A stretch of DNA of 32,961 nucleotides from Mannheimia indoligenes (lineage in GTDB: Bacteria; Pseudomonadota; Gammaproteobacteria; Enterobacterales; Pasteurellaceae). The stretch covers positions 1 through 32,961 of the forward strand of contig NZ_JBAJJM010000018.1 in NCBI RefSeq assembly GCF_036880405.1. Reading direction: 5' to 3'. This document shows positions 1 to 7,676 of this stretch, piece after piece. The notes under the pieces were generated by a model, which saw only the letters and a list, made by a program, of their open reading frames with translations, had not been told where the DNA came from and ran no database searches. A program made the translations under genes and the position numbers. Numbering within the stretch: position 1 is the first letter of the stretch; the number at the start of each line of letters is the position of its first letter.

Positions 1-2
1 TA

Positions 3-28
3 CTAACCTAATCAAAAAATAAGGTTAG
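3..28. other. Short hairpin, function unknown
   Basis: CTAACCT (3-9) pairs with AGGTTAG (22-28) around an A-rich loop. No clear T-run follows on either strand, so it is not called a terminator. It may belong to a gene beyond the left edge. Nothing else recognisable was seen between 1 and 180. Confidence 0.25.
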
Positions 29-180
29 CAACTATTTTGTCTACTATGCCAAGGTACTCATAATTTAGCTTAATTCACTATAATTGGACTTCCCTAATAT
101 TCTCTACTCTATTAACGCTAGTTTAAACATTTCTATTACTTATCTTATAATTATAAATCTACAAATAATTTTCCTAAACA

Positions 181-206
181 AAAAGAGAGCTATATAGCTC
201 TCTTTT
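181..206. terminator. Palindromic terminator downstream of ftsN
   Basis: A 26-base perfect palindrome: AAAAGAGAGCTAT followed by its reverse complement. It has A/T runs on both flanks, so it could work in either direction. It lies about 50 bases past the ftsN stop codon, separated from it by the TTTATA repeat. Confidence 0.75.
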
Positions 207-208
207 AC

Positions 209-248
209 TTTATATTTATATTTATATTTATATTTATATTTATATTTA
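209..248. repeat. Hexanucleotide tandem repeat (TTTATA)6
   Basis: Six complete TTTATA units (209-244) followed by TTTA lie between the ftsN stop and its terminator. On the minus strand the unit reads TATAAA. It is non-coding and would be transcribed as the 3' untranslated region of ftsN. Short repeats of this kind can vary in copy number by slippage, but no gene is seen to be switched by it. Confidence 0.85.
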
Positions 249-254
249 AAATTA

Positions 255-1127
255 TTACATCGCTACAATTACACATTCTGCTACGCTACGAGCATTTGAC
301 TGTGCTCTTGAAGTTGCTGCTCTATCGCCAACCGGACCAACAAAAACACGATTCCAATCTGCACTGCTGGCAATTCGAGCATTAAATCCTGCCATAGCAA
401 GGCGTGCTTGCATATTTTCTGCTTGAGCTTTATTTTTAAATGCCCCACATTGTAAACCGAATTTACCTGCTTGATTTGCCGCTTTATCTGCCGGTGTTGC
501 CGCACTTGCAACAATTTTAGCCGGTTGTTCTTTTTTCACTTTTTCTTCTGCTAACTTAGCTTGCTCAGCCTTTTTAGCTTCTTGCTGTTTTTTCAATTCA
601 GCTTGTTTACGCTTTTCTTCCGCTCTCTTTTGAGCTAAGGCTTCCTCTTCCGCTCTTTTTGCTGCCAGAGCCTCATCACTTAATTGAGGCTCTTGTGTTG
701 CCTTATCTGTTGTCTCTGCTGGAGTTTCTACTGTTGAATTTTGCTGTACTTGTTCAGCTAAACGCGCTTCTTCTTGTTTACGTCTTTCTTCAATTTGTTG
801 CTTTTGCTGAGCTGTTAATTGAGCTAAACGTTCTTGTGAAGTTTGATTATTATCAGTAATGACCGTGCGAGTTTCCAAATCACGAATATAACTCCAGCTT
901 TCCTCCGGTCTGCTCGGCAATTGACTTTTTGGCTGCTGTTGAACTGGTTGTGCTGTATTCGAAACAGTTGTTGGAGCCGGTGCATTTGCTTTTAAAAGCC
1001 ATAATGCAATACCGCAACCTAAAATCAAACCAATAATTAGGATCAGAACCTTTTTTAACGCACTTTCTTTTTGTGTTTTTTTACTTTTTTTCTCGTTTGA
1101 ACGAGCAACATAATCACGCTGTGGCAC
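255..1127 (-). CDS. ftsN: Cell division protein FtsN
   Basis: A bitopic inner-membrane divisome protein that binds peptidoglycan and triggers septal wall synthesis. A short cytoplasmic N-terminus with RDYVARS (residues 4-10), like the FtsA-contacting start of E. coli FtsN, precedes one membrane segment (about 27-45). Residues 71-90, with the motif WSYIRDLE, match the essential periplasmic peptide. A Lys/Glu/Gln/Ala-rich charged stretch (about 100-205), probably helical, leads to a C-terminal SPOR domain (about 221-290) with two cysteines (227 and 285) placed like the SPOR disulfide of E. coli FtsN. The start is GTG at 1127: it gives the family N-terminus and has AAGGCGG upstream. It follows rsmJ on the same strand after 126 bases, in which no convincing promoter could be fixed. 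Confidence 0.93.
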   Translation of the reverse strand: MPQRDYVARSNEKKSKKTQKESALKKVLILIIGLILGCGIALWLLKANAPAPTTVSNTAQPVQQQPKSQLPSRPEESWSYIRDLETRTVITDNNQTSQERLAQLTAQQKQQIEERRKQEEARLAEQVQQNSTVETPAETTDKATQEPQLSDEALAAKRAEEEALAQKRAEEKRKQAELKKQQEAKKAEQAKLAEEKVKKEQPAKIVASAATPADKAANQAGKFGLQCGAFKNKAQAENMQARLAMAGFNARIASSADWNRVFVGPVGDRAATSRAQSNARSVAECVIVAM

Positions 1128-1253
1128 AATAACCGCCTTCCCTAAATAAAAAATAAACTAATTTGTAAATTTTACTGTAAAAATAACCGCTTGCCTATCT
1201 TATATACCGCATTCTGTTTTAAAGTTTTGTAAAAAACGACAAAAAGATCCTGT

Positions 1254-2006
1254 TTATTCGTTTTTTTGATGAGAAAGATAAATATCAAAACGGTGATTTT
1301 TCGTCATATGGGAAAAATCCGGTTTTTGATCTGCCAAAAAAGGAGCATAATCCGGGCGTTTCACCACCACTCGTTTTTTCGCTAACGCCTTTGCCGGCAG
1401 AAAAAAATCATCGGAATCTAAATCTGCCCCGACTAAATGCTGAAACACTCGCATCTCTTTTTTTACCAAGGCACTTTTTTGTTTGTGTGGATACATCGGA
1501 TCTAAATAAACAACATCTGCCGCATTCAGTTGTGGTTCAAGCAGCGAAATGTTGCGAACATCCGCCAAAATCATTCGTTCTTGCATAAAACTGCCGATTT
1601 CTGGATCTTGATAAGCCCGATTTAGCCCATCTTCCAATAATGCCGCCACAATAGGATTTCGCTCCACTAACAGTACCTTGCAACCTACGGCAGCTAATAC
1701 GAACGCATCTCGCCCTAAGCCTGCCGTAGCATCAATCACTGTAGGTAAATAATCGCCTTTAATGCCGACCGCTTTTGCCACTGCTTCGCCCCGTCCGCCG
1801 CCAAATTTTCGGCGATGAGCCATAGTGCCATCTACAAAATTCACAGCGATTGCCCCAAGTTTTGGCTCGTCTAACTTACGTAATTCCAAACGTTCTTCGG
1901 TTAAAACTAACGCAAGGGAGCTATCAGCTTGATGAATTAGCTGCCATTTGTCGCAAATATGTTGGAATTTGTCGTGATTATCGGTTTCGTTAATTAATTG
2001 GATCAT
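1254..2006 (-). CDS. rsmJ: 16S rRNA (guanine-1516-N2)-methyltransferase RsmJ
   Basis: Cytoplasmic SAM-dependent enzyme that methylates G1516 of 16S rRNA (family formerly YhiQ). 250 residues, the usual length. The SAM-binding motif DATAGLGRDAF is at 92-102, the acidic end of the second strand (ERNP) at 115-118 and the catalytic-type motif DPMYPH at 169-174. The N-terminal part carries the family signature FVDGTMAHRRKFGGGRGE. Its ATG (2004-2006) overlaps the stop codon of the upstream peptidase gene as ATGA, so the two are probably translationally coupled. Confidence 0.95.
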   Translation of the reverse strand: MIQLINETDNHDKFQHICDKWQLIHQADSSLALVLTEERLELRKLDEPKLGAIAVNFVDGTMAHRRKFGGGRGEAVAKAVGIKGDYLPTVIDATAGLGRDAFVLAAVGCKVLLVERNPIVAALLEDGLNRAYQDPEIGSFMQERMILADVRNISLLEPQLNAADVVYLDPMYPHKQKSALVKKEMRVFQHLVGADLDSDDFFLPAKALAKKRVVVKRPDYAPFLADQKPDFSHMTKNHRFDIYLSHQKNE

Positions 2007-2695
2007 TTTAGTAATTCATCAAAATGGGCAAGTAAACAGGCTTTGCCCGCGACATCTTCGTCTTGCCAAGCGGATTTCAGCATTTCATCGGTAAATAATG
2101 TTTCATATTCTGCCGCAATCGGGCGATAGCTGATATGCCAAGGCTCAAATCCGACTCGATTATGCGTGCCGTCAAAGGGGAAATAAAAACCAAATTGTTC
2201 TGCGTGAGCGTGTAGCCACTCGGTGAGTTCAGCAAAATAGCCACCTTCTAAATACTCCCAAGGCTCTAACAAAAGTTGGGTATTTTCAGGGAGCAAATCT
2301 GGGTCGAAAATATCAATTTCCGTCCCCCAATGATGTCGGCTTGAACCGGGAACCGCCGACCAACGCAACATTGCTTGGCATTTTTCGAAATCGGAGAGTT
2401 GGCTCATATCAATCGCAGTGCCATTATCATCGTGAACTTTACGTTCTCCGTTGAATTTCATATTCCAAATTAATTTTTGGCGTTCAAAATCCCGAAAGGT
2501 ACTGGCTGGCTGAAGATTAAAACCTGCCTCTTTTGCCCCTTGTTGCAATGCCAAAAACGCCTCAACCACTTCAGGCTGAAGGAAATGTTTATCCGAAAGC
2601 GGATTTAGCAACGCTACCAAATGGACTCGCGTTTTACCAGTTAAAATAGCTGCAAAATTTTCCACAAAAATGACCGCTTGTATGCTAAAAATCAA
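2003..2695 (-). CDS. M15 family D-Ala-D-Ala carboxypeptidase (VanY-like)
   Basis: Probable zinc D,D-carboxypeptidase acting on peptidoglycan stem peptides. The VanY-type signature SSRHHWGTEIDIFD supplies the first zinc histidine and aspartate, and GFEPWHISYRP near the end supplies the last histidine with its Glu-Pro-Trp-His context. The frame given opens with TTG at 2695, which is doubtful: a TATAAT box at 2704-2709 would put the transcript start almost on this codon, and the first 20 or so codons run across an uptake sequence. A later GTG (2665) or TTG (2620 or 2611) is more likely, giving about 200 residues. No signal peptide is seen with these starts. It overlaps rsmJ by four bases. Confidence 0.8.
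   Translation of the reverse strand: MIFSIQAVIFVENFAAILTGKTRVHLVALLNPLSDKHFLQPEVVEAFLALQQGAKEAGFNLQPASTFRDFERQKLIWNMKFNGERKVHDDNGTAIDMSQLSDFEKCQAMLRWSAVPGSSRHHWGTEIDIFDPDLLPENTQLLLEPWEYLEGGYFAELTEWLHAHAEQFGFYFPFDGTHNRVGFEPWHISYRPIAAEYETLFTDEMLKSAWQDEDVAGKACLLAHFDELLK
2673..2681 (-). other. DNA uptake signal sequence (ACAAGCGGT)
   Basis: Exact ACAAGCGGT core on the minus strand, followed by CATTTTTG. It lies at the extreme 5' end of the M15 peptidase frame or just ahead of its true start. Confidence 0.7.
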
Positions 2696-2816
2696 TGGAT
2701 TGAATTATAAACTAAATTTCAGCGATATGTTTTTTCTTGTGGAAATAAAAGCCTTTCTATGTTAAAAAGTGAGCCGTATTTCCCTTTAAATTTTTAACTG
2801 ATTAAGGAACACAACA

Positions 2817-3641
2817 ATGTCTTTACAAGCAATTATTGAAGCGGCATTTGAACGCCGTGCAGATATCACACCTAAAACTGTTGATGCAGAAACCAAAGCG
2901 GCTATTGAGGAAGTAATCGCTGGTTTAGATAACGGTTCTTTGCGTGTGGCTGAGAAAAAAGATGGCGAATGGGTCGTAAACCAATGGGTGAAAAAAGCCG
3001 TGTTACTTTCATTCCGTATCGCAGACAACCAAATCATTGACGGTGCAGAAACCAAATTCTACGACAAAGTACCAACTAAATACGGCAATTATACGGAAGA
3101 ACAATTCAAAGCAGATGGCATCCGTGCCGTACCGGGTGCAGTAGTACGTAAAGGTTCACACATCGAGAAAAACGTGGTATTAATGCCATCTTTCGTGAAC
3201 ATCGGTGCATACGTTGGCGAAGGCACAATGGTGGATACTTGGGTAACCGTAGGCTCTTGTGCACAAATCGGTAAAAACGTACACCTTTCAGGCGGTGTGG
3301 GCATTGGTGGCGTATTAGAGCCGTTACAAGCAAACCCAACTATTATCGGTGATAACTGCTTTATCGGTGCACGTTCTGAAATCGTGGAAGGCGTGATTGT
3401 GGAAGATAACTGCGTGATCTCAATGGGCGTATTTATTGGTCAATCCACCAAAATCTACGACCGTGAAACTGGCGAAGTACATTACGGACGTGTACCGGCA
3501 GGCTCGGTAGTAGTTTCAGGCTCACTGCCATCTAAAGATGGTTCACACAACCTTTATTGTGCGGTGATTGTGAAAAAAGTTGATGAGAAAACACTTAGCA
3601 AAGTAGGCTTAAACGAACTTTTACGTTCAATCGAAGAATAA
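2817..3641 (+). CDS. dapD: Tetrahydrodipicolinate N-succinyltransferase DapD
   Basis: Transfers succinyl from succinyl-CoA to tetrahydrodipicolinate in the succinylase branch of diaminopimelate/lysine synthesis; cytoplasmic trimer. 274 residues, the family length. An N-terminal helical domain (about 1-100) precedes a left-handed beta-helix of hexapeptide repeats (about 110-230), visible in stretches such as NVVLMPSFVNIGAYVGEG and NCFIGARSEIVEGVIV. The ATG follows TAAGGA. It diverges from the M15/rsmJ pair across 121 bases; no clear plus-strand promoter could be fixed there. lysA, the last step of the same pathway, lies 25 kb away in the same window. Confidence 0.97.
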   Translation: MSLQAIIEAAFERRADITPKTVDAETKAAIEEVIAGLDNGSLRVAEKKDGEWVVNQWVKKAVLLSFRIADNQIIDGAETKFYDKVPTKYGNYTEEQFKADGIRAVPGAVVRKGSHIEKNVVLMPSFVNIGAYVGEGTMVDTWVTVGSCAQIGKNVHLSGGVGIGGVLEPLQANPTIIGDNCFIGARSEIVEGVIVEDNCVISMGVFIGQSTKIYDRETGEVHYGRVPAGSVVVSGSLPSKDGSHNLYCAVIVKKVDEKTLSKVGLNELLRSIEE

Positions 3642-3649
3642 TAAATGTT

Positions 3650-3680
3650 CCCTCACTTTGCAAAAGTGAGGGATTTTTTT
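3650..3680 (+). terminator. Intrinsic terminator after dapD
   Basis: CCCTCACTTT (3650-3659) pairs with AAAGTGAGGG (3663-3672) across a three-base loop, then seven T (3674-3680). It ends only 19 bases before the ATG of the next gene. Confidence 0.9.
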
Positions 3681-3689
3681 ACCGCTTGT
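3681..3689 (-). other. DNA uptake signal sequence (ACAAGCGGT)
   Basis: Exact core on the minus strand, directly after the T-run of the dapD terminator and running into the AAGGA ribosome-binding site of the next gene. Confidence 0.75.
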
Positions 3690-3699
3690 AAGGAAATAT

Positions 3700-4158
3700 A
3701 TGGCAATAATCGTCCGAAAAATGGCGGAACAAGATACCGATCAAGTTTTCCCTCTAATGCAAAAACTGGCTGAGTTTGAGCATTATATCGATTCATTTGC
3801 AATTACACCTGAGGTTGTAGTTGAATCTGGCTTTCGAAAAAATCCGCCTGATTTCTACTGTTTAGTAGCAGAAAATGAAGGAAAGATTGTAGGAATGTTA
3901 GTCTATTACTTCCTGCCTTATACCGCTCAAAATCGTCCTGCTATTTATATGAAAGAGTTGTATGTTGATGAAACGGCTCGTAATCAAAAAGTGGGCGAAG
4001 CATTAATGGAAGCCTTAAAAGCGGAGGCAAAAGCACATCGCTGCACAATAATCAAATGGACAGTTGCCCCTTGGAACGAGGGAAGTATTCGTTTCTATCA
4101 ACGTTTAGGAGCAACCGAAAATCGTGAATGGTTAAACTACGAATTAAGTGTGGAGTAG
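3700..4158 (+). CDS. GNAT family N-acetyltransferase
   Basis: 152-residue single-domain acetyl-CoA-dependent acetyltransferase; substrate unknown. The family core is visible: a strand with MKELYVDETARNQKVGEALM (about 87-106), where the R/Q-x-x-G-x-A turn binds the CoA pyrophosphate, then WTVAPWNEGSIRFYQRLGA, the usual N-x-x-A/S-I-x-F-Y-x-R-x-G-A ending. The start ATG follows AAGGA. The stop is three bases from the aroQ ATG, so the two are probably cotranscribed. Its promoter is not evident, because a terminator sits just upstream. Confidence 0.88.
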   Translation: MAIIVRKMAEQDTDQVFPLMQKLAEFEHYIDSFAITPEVVVESGFRKNPPDFYCLVAENEGKIVGMLVYYFLPYTAQNRPAIYMKELYVDETARNQKVGEALMEALKAEAKAHRCTIIKWTVAPWNEGSIRFYQRLGATENREWLNYELSVE

Positions 4159-4161
4159 GTA

Positions 4162-4599
4162 ATGAAAAAAATCTTACTATTAAACGGTCCAAACCTGAAT
4201 ATGCTTGGCAAGCGTGAGCCTGAAATTTACGGTTCACAAACGTTAGCAGATATTGAAAACCATCTGAAAACTTTAGCCTCATCGCAAGGGGTAGAACTAG
4301 ATTGCTTCCAAGCGAATGGTGAAGAACCAATCATCAACCGTATTCATCAAGCTTTTCAGAACACCGATTTTATTATTATTAACCCCGGAGCGTTCACTCA
4401 CACCAGCGTGGCAATTCGTGATGCGTTGCTCTCTGTTTCAATTCCTTTTATTGAAGTACATCTTTCTAATGTGCATAGCCGTGAACCTTTCCGCCATCAC
4501 TCCTATCTAAGTGATATAGCAAAAGGCGTTATTTGTGGCTTGGGGGTTAAAGGCTATGAATATGCGTTGGATTTTGCGATTTCACAATTAAAAAAATAA
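4162..4599 (+). CDS. aroQ: Type II 3-dehydroquinate dehydratase AroQ
   Basis: Third step of the shikimate pathway: dehydrates 3-dehydroquinate to 3-dehydroshikimate; cytoplasmic dodecamer in the family. 145 residues. Start GPNLNMLGKREPEIYG holds the active-site loop arginine and tyrosine (Tyr23). NPGAFTHTS (74-82) and EVHLSNVHSREPFRHHS (98-114), with the catalytic histidine at 100, are the family signatures. It follows the GNAT gene by three bases and the next ATG is nine bases past its stop. Confidence 0.97.
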   Translation: MKKILLLNGPNLNMLGKREPEIYGSQTLADIENHLKTLASSQGVELDCFQANGEEPIINRIHQAFQNTDFIIINPGAFTHTSVAIRDALLSVSIPFIEVHLSNVHSREPFRHHSYLSDIAKGVICGLGVKGYEYALDFAISQLKK

Positions 4600-4608
4600 G
4601 GTAATAAA

Positions 4609-5391
4609 ATGGCAGTTAAAAATGAACAATTTATCGTTATCTGTAACGGTGTGATTCGCTTATTTGGCAATATTGTAAAGGTGCTGAGCTACCCTTTCCA
4701 CGCTCTGTTTCCGAAAAAACGCTTTACGATTCCGGAATATAGTCCAGCAAAAATTCGCTCTAACAAGCCAACAAAAATTACCAAAACAATTTGGCAAACG
4801 AATTATTCAAATAAAGTAACCTTGCCAATGTATGCCAATTATTTATTTAATCGCTTGATGTCATTAAGTTATGATTATCGTTATGTCAGCACAGAAGAAC
4901 GTGAGGCCTATATCAAAGCCAATGCAGACGAACGCACTTTTAATGCTTACAGCAAGCTTACGGATGGTGCAGCTCAAGCTGATTTCTGGCGAATCTTCAC
5001 TTTATTAAGAGAAGGCGGCATTTATATTGATATTGATGGGCATTTGGTCTACCCGCTTTCTAAAATTATTAATGAAAACGATAGCGAGGTATTAATCAAA
5101 CGCCGTGATAAATATACTAACTTTTTCTTAGCAAGCGAAAAAGGTAACTGGATTTTAAAAGATACGCTTGAGCTAATTATCAGCAATATTGAAAACCGTC
5201 GCATTGAGGGTGGTGTATTTGTAATGACAGGTCCAGATACATTAAATAATGCCATTGGCGATAAAGCGGTAAATTTTCGCCGTGATAAAGTAACCTGTGC
5301 ACAAGGCACATTCACAAATGAGTATTTTCAATATATCGACAAACCGGGCAGCAAATGGAACTACAAGAAGAATGAGGATTTGCTCAAATAA
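4609..5391 (+). CDS. DXD-type glycosyltransferase (GT32/Gly_transf_sug-like)
   Basis: Probable nucleotide-sugar glycosyltransferase for a surface glycan such as lipooligosaccharide or capsule; donor and acceptor cannot be told from sequence. 260 residues. KTIWQTNYS (about 59-67) resembles the start of the catalytic domain. GAAQADFWRIFTLLREGGIY (120-139) leads straight into DIDG, whose two aspartates (141, 143) form the metal-binding DXD motif. GGVFVMTGPDTL resembles the family's later G-P block. A hydrophobic, basic N-terminus (about 10-37) may associate with the membrane. The gene is nine bases after aroQ with AAGG ahead of the ATG, so it is probably in that operon. It sits between aroQ and accB, which I recall as neighbours in H. 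influenzae. Confidence 0.8.
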   Translation: MAVKNEQFIVICNGVIRLFGNIVKVLSYPFHALFPKKRFTIPEYSPAKIRSNKPTKITKTIWQTNYSNKVTLPMYANYLFNRLMSLSYDYRYVSTEEREAYIKANADERTFNAYSKLTDGAAQADFWRIFTLLREGGIYIDIDGHLVYPLSKIINENDSEVLIKRRDKYTNFFLASEKGNWILKDTLELIISNIENRRIEGGVFVMTGPDTLNNAIGDKAVNFRRDKVTCAQGTFTNEYFQYIDKPGSKWNYKKNEDLLK

Positions 5392-5394
5392 GTT

Positions 5395-5441
5395 ACAAGC
5401 AGTTGAAATTTGCAAAAAATTTACCATTTTTGACCGCTTGT
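5395..5441. repeat. Inverted uptake-sequence pair, terminator-like
   Basis: ACAAGCAGT (5395-5403, one change from the uptake core) faces an exact core on the other strand (ACCGCTTGT, 5433-5441), with an A/T-rich loop. The arms can pair with one mismatch, and it starts three bases past the glycosyltransferase stop, so it may end that transcript. Confidence 0.55.
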
Positions 5442-5520
5442 TATCGGTAAAATTTTGATTACCCCAACTGGTACGATGAATACTAAAATCACGTATTTTC
5501 GCCAAATTTATGAGATTTTA

Positions 5521-5550
5521 TTCGCAAAATCCGTGAAATTCAGGTATTCT
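5521..5550 (+). promoter_or_regulatory. Possible accB promoter
   Basis: TTCGCA (5521-5526) and TATTCT (5545-5550) are spaced by 18 bases, about 90 bases before accB. Both boxes are imperfect, so this is a guess guided by position. The 5392-5640 gap otherwise holds the uptake-sequence pair. Confidence 0.3.
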
Positions 5551-5640
5551 ACACCCAGAATTTTTAGCTCTGCATTCTATTATTTACGATAAAAAATGCA
5601 GAGTTCTATTTTTATTATTAATCACACACGGAATCTTATT

Positions 5641-6111
5641 ATGGATATTCGCAAAATCAAAAAACTTATCGAATTAGTTGAAGAATCTGGCATTACTGAA
5701 TTAGAAGTGTCTGAAGAAGAAGGTACAGTACGTATTAGCCGTGCTGCACCAGCAGCAGTTGTTGCTCCTACTGTTCAATATGCAGCTGCACCTGTTGCTG
5801 CCTCTGCTCCTGCTGCCGCTCCACAACCTGCTGCACCAGCCTCTTTCCCTTCTAATGCGGCAACGGAGCAAGTAAGTGGACACGCTGTACGTTCTCCAAT
5901 GGTAGGTACGTTCTATCGTAGCCCAAGCCCGGATGCGAAAGCCTTTGTGGAAGTAGGTCAAACCGTGAAAATCGGCGATGCACTCTGCATTGTTGAAGCG
6001 ATGAAAATGATGAACCGCATTGAATCAGATAAAGCCGGTGTAGTTAAAGAAATTTTAGTTAATGATGGCGAACCGGTTGAGTTCGACCAAAAATTATTCA
6101 TCATCGAATAA
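5641..6111 (+). CDS. accB: Biotin carboxyl carrier protein AccB (BCCP)
   Basis: Carries biotin for acetyl-CoA carboxylase, the first committed step of fatty acid synthesis. 156 residues from the ATG at 5641, the same length as E. coli AccB and with the same opening MDIRKIKKLIELVEESGI; an upstream in-frame ATG at 5596 would add 15 residues foreign to the family. An N-terminal helix is followed by an Ala/Pro-rich linker (about 35-78) and the biotinyl domain (79-156). The biotinylated lysine is Lys122 in EAMKMMN, and SPSPDAKAF (about 94-102) is the protruding thumb typical of BCCP. accC follows after 71 bases. Confidence 0.97.
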   Translation: MDIRKIKKLIELVEESGITELEVSEEEGTVRISRAAPAAVVAPTVQYAAAPVAASAPAAAPQPAAPASFPSNAATEQVSGHAVRSPMVGTFYRSPSPDAKAFVEVGQTVKIGDALCIVEAMKMMNRIESDKAGVVKEILVNDGEPVEFDQKLFIIE

Positions 6112-6182
6112 TCTATGTTTGCCCTTATATTTTATTTAATAGGGGCATCTTTCCAACCAATTCACTTCAAGGGAATCTCCCA

Positions 6183-7526
6183 ATGTTAGAAAAAGTTGTT
6201 ATTGCAAACCGTGGCGAAATTGCTTTACGCATTTTACGAGCCTGTAAAGAATTAGGCATTAAAACGGTTGCCGTTCACTCAACAGCAGACCGTGAATTAA
6301 AACATGTTTTATTAGCAGATGAGACTATCTGTATTGGTCCTGCTCCTTCTGTTAAAAGTTATTTAAATATCCCAATGATTATTGCGGCAGCAGAAGTAAC
6401 AAATGCAGATGCAATTCACCCGGGCTATGGTTTCTTATCTGAAAATGCTAACTTTGCAGAACAAGTTGAAAAATCAGGTTTTGTGTTTATCGGTCCAACA
6501 GCTGACGTAATCCGTTTAATGGGCGATAAAGTATCTGCAATTAATGCGATGAAAAAAGCGGGCGTGCCTTGCGTACCGGGTTCTGATGGTCCTATTGGTA
6601 CTGATCCGAAGAAAAACAGAGAAATTGCAAGCCGCATCGGCTACCCTGTTATCATCAAAGCCTCTGGCGGTGGCGGTGGTCGTGGTATGCGTGTTGTTCA
6701 TCACGAGAAAGATTTAGAAGAATCTATCGCAATGACTAAAGCTGAAGCAAAAGCAGCCTTTAATAACGATATGGTTTATATGGAGAAATATTTAGAAAAT
6801 CCACGCCATATTGAAATTCAAGTGCTTGCTGATACACACGGTAATGCCGTTTATTTGGCGGAACGTGATTGCTCAATGCAACGTCGCCACCAAAAAGTGG
6901 TGGAAGAAGCACCGGCACCGGGTATTACGGAAGAATTACGTAAATTCATCGGTGAACGTTGTGCAAATGCTTGTCGTGAAATCGGCTATCGTGGTGCAGG
7001 TACATTCGAGTTTTTATACGAAAACGGCGAGTTCTATTTCATTGAAATGAACACACGTTTACAGGTAGAACACCCTGTTACAGAGATGATCACAGGCGTG
7101 GACTTAGTGAAAGAGCAACTGCGTGTTGCAGCCGGTTTACCACTTTCTATTAAACAAGAAGATATTAAAGTGAAAGGACACGCTATTGAGTGTCGTATCA
7201 ATGCGGAAGATCCTCAGACTTTCTTACCGTCTCCGGGCAAAATTACACGCTTACACGCACCGGGTGGTTTAGGTGTACGTTGGGATTCTCACATTTACTC
7301 AGGCTATAGCGTACCACCACATTATGATTCAATGATTGGTAAACTCATCACTTTTGCAGAAGATCGTGATATTGCTATTCGTCGTATGGAAAATGCGTTA
7401 TCTGAAACAATTGTTGATGGAATTAAAACAAATATTCCATTGCATACACAAATTCTTTCTGATAGCGAATTCCGCAAAGGTGGCACAAATATCCACTATT
7501 TAGAGAAAAAACTCGGTCTTAAATAA
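6183..7526 (+). CDS. accC: Biotin carboxylase AccC
   Basis: ATP-dependent carboxylation of the biotin on AccB, using bicarbonate; subunit of acetyl-CoA carboxylase. 447 residues. The N-terminal domain opens MLEKVVIANRGEIALRILRA. The ATP-grasp part has the mobile glycine-rich loop KASGGGGGRGMR and the metal/ATP residues around YFIEMNTRLQVEHPVTE, with the catalytic arginine in NTRLQVEH. The accB-accC pair is the standard arrangement, and the carboxyltransferase subunits are not in the window. A strong terminator follows. Confidence 0.98.
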   Translation: MLEKVVIANRGEIALRILRACKELGIKTVAVHSTADRELKHVLLADETICIGPAPSVKSYLNIPMIIAAAEVTNADAIHPGYGFLSENANFAEQVEKSGFVFIGPTADVIRLMGDKVSAINAMKKAGVPCVPGSDGPIGTDPKKNREIASRIGYPVIIKASGGGGGRGMRVVHHEKDLEESIAMTKAEAKAAFNNDMVYMEKYLENPRHIEIQVLADTHGNAVYLAERDCSMQRRHQKVVEEAPAPGITEELRKFIGERCANACREIGYRGAGTFEFLYENGEFYFIEMNTRLQVEHPVTEMITGVDLVKEQLRVAAGLPLSIKQEDIKVKGHAIECRINAEDPQTFLPSPGKITRLHAPGGLGVRWDSHIYSGYSVPPHYDSMIGKLITFAEDRDIAIRRMENALSETIVDGIKTNIPLHTQILSDSEFRKGGTNIHYLEKKLGLK

Positions 7527-7531
7527 CCCTC

Positions 7532-7556
7532 AAAGGCGAACAATGTTCGCCTTTTT
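7532..7556 (+). terminator. Intrinsic terminator after accC
   Basis: AAAGGCGAAC (7532-7541) pairs with GTTCGCCTTT (7545-7554) over a three-base loop, ending in five T. Confidence 0.9.
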
Positions 7557-7676
7557 CATTATTTTCTTACCCAAAATGTGAATGATGTCGCTAAATCATA
7601 AAAAATTTCACGTTTTCTGCGATTTCTCAGGTAGAATATTAAATAAACTAAAGCAATACAATCGTAAGGAGCATTT

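Noticed and set aside
281..514. Second minus-strand frame inside the ftsN SPOR region
   Set aside because: It overlaps the SPOR domain in another frame and resembles no protein I know.
4309..4335. AroQ reads QANGEEP where many type II enzymes have QSN-x-E-G/H
   Set aside because: I recall the same form in H. influenzae AroQ, so it appears normal for the family.
5596..5640. N-terminal extension of accB
   Set aside because: The extra 15 residues are absent from the family; the ATG at 5641 gives the exact E. coli length and places the biotin lysine at 122.
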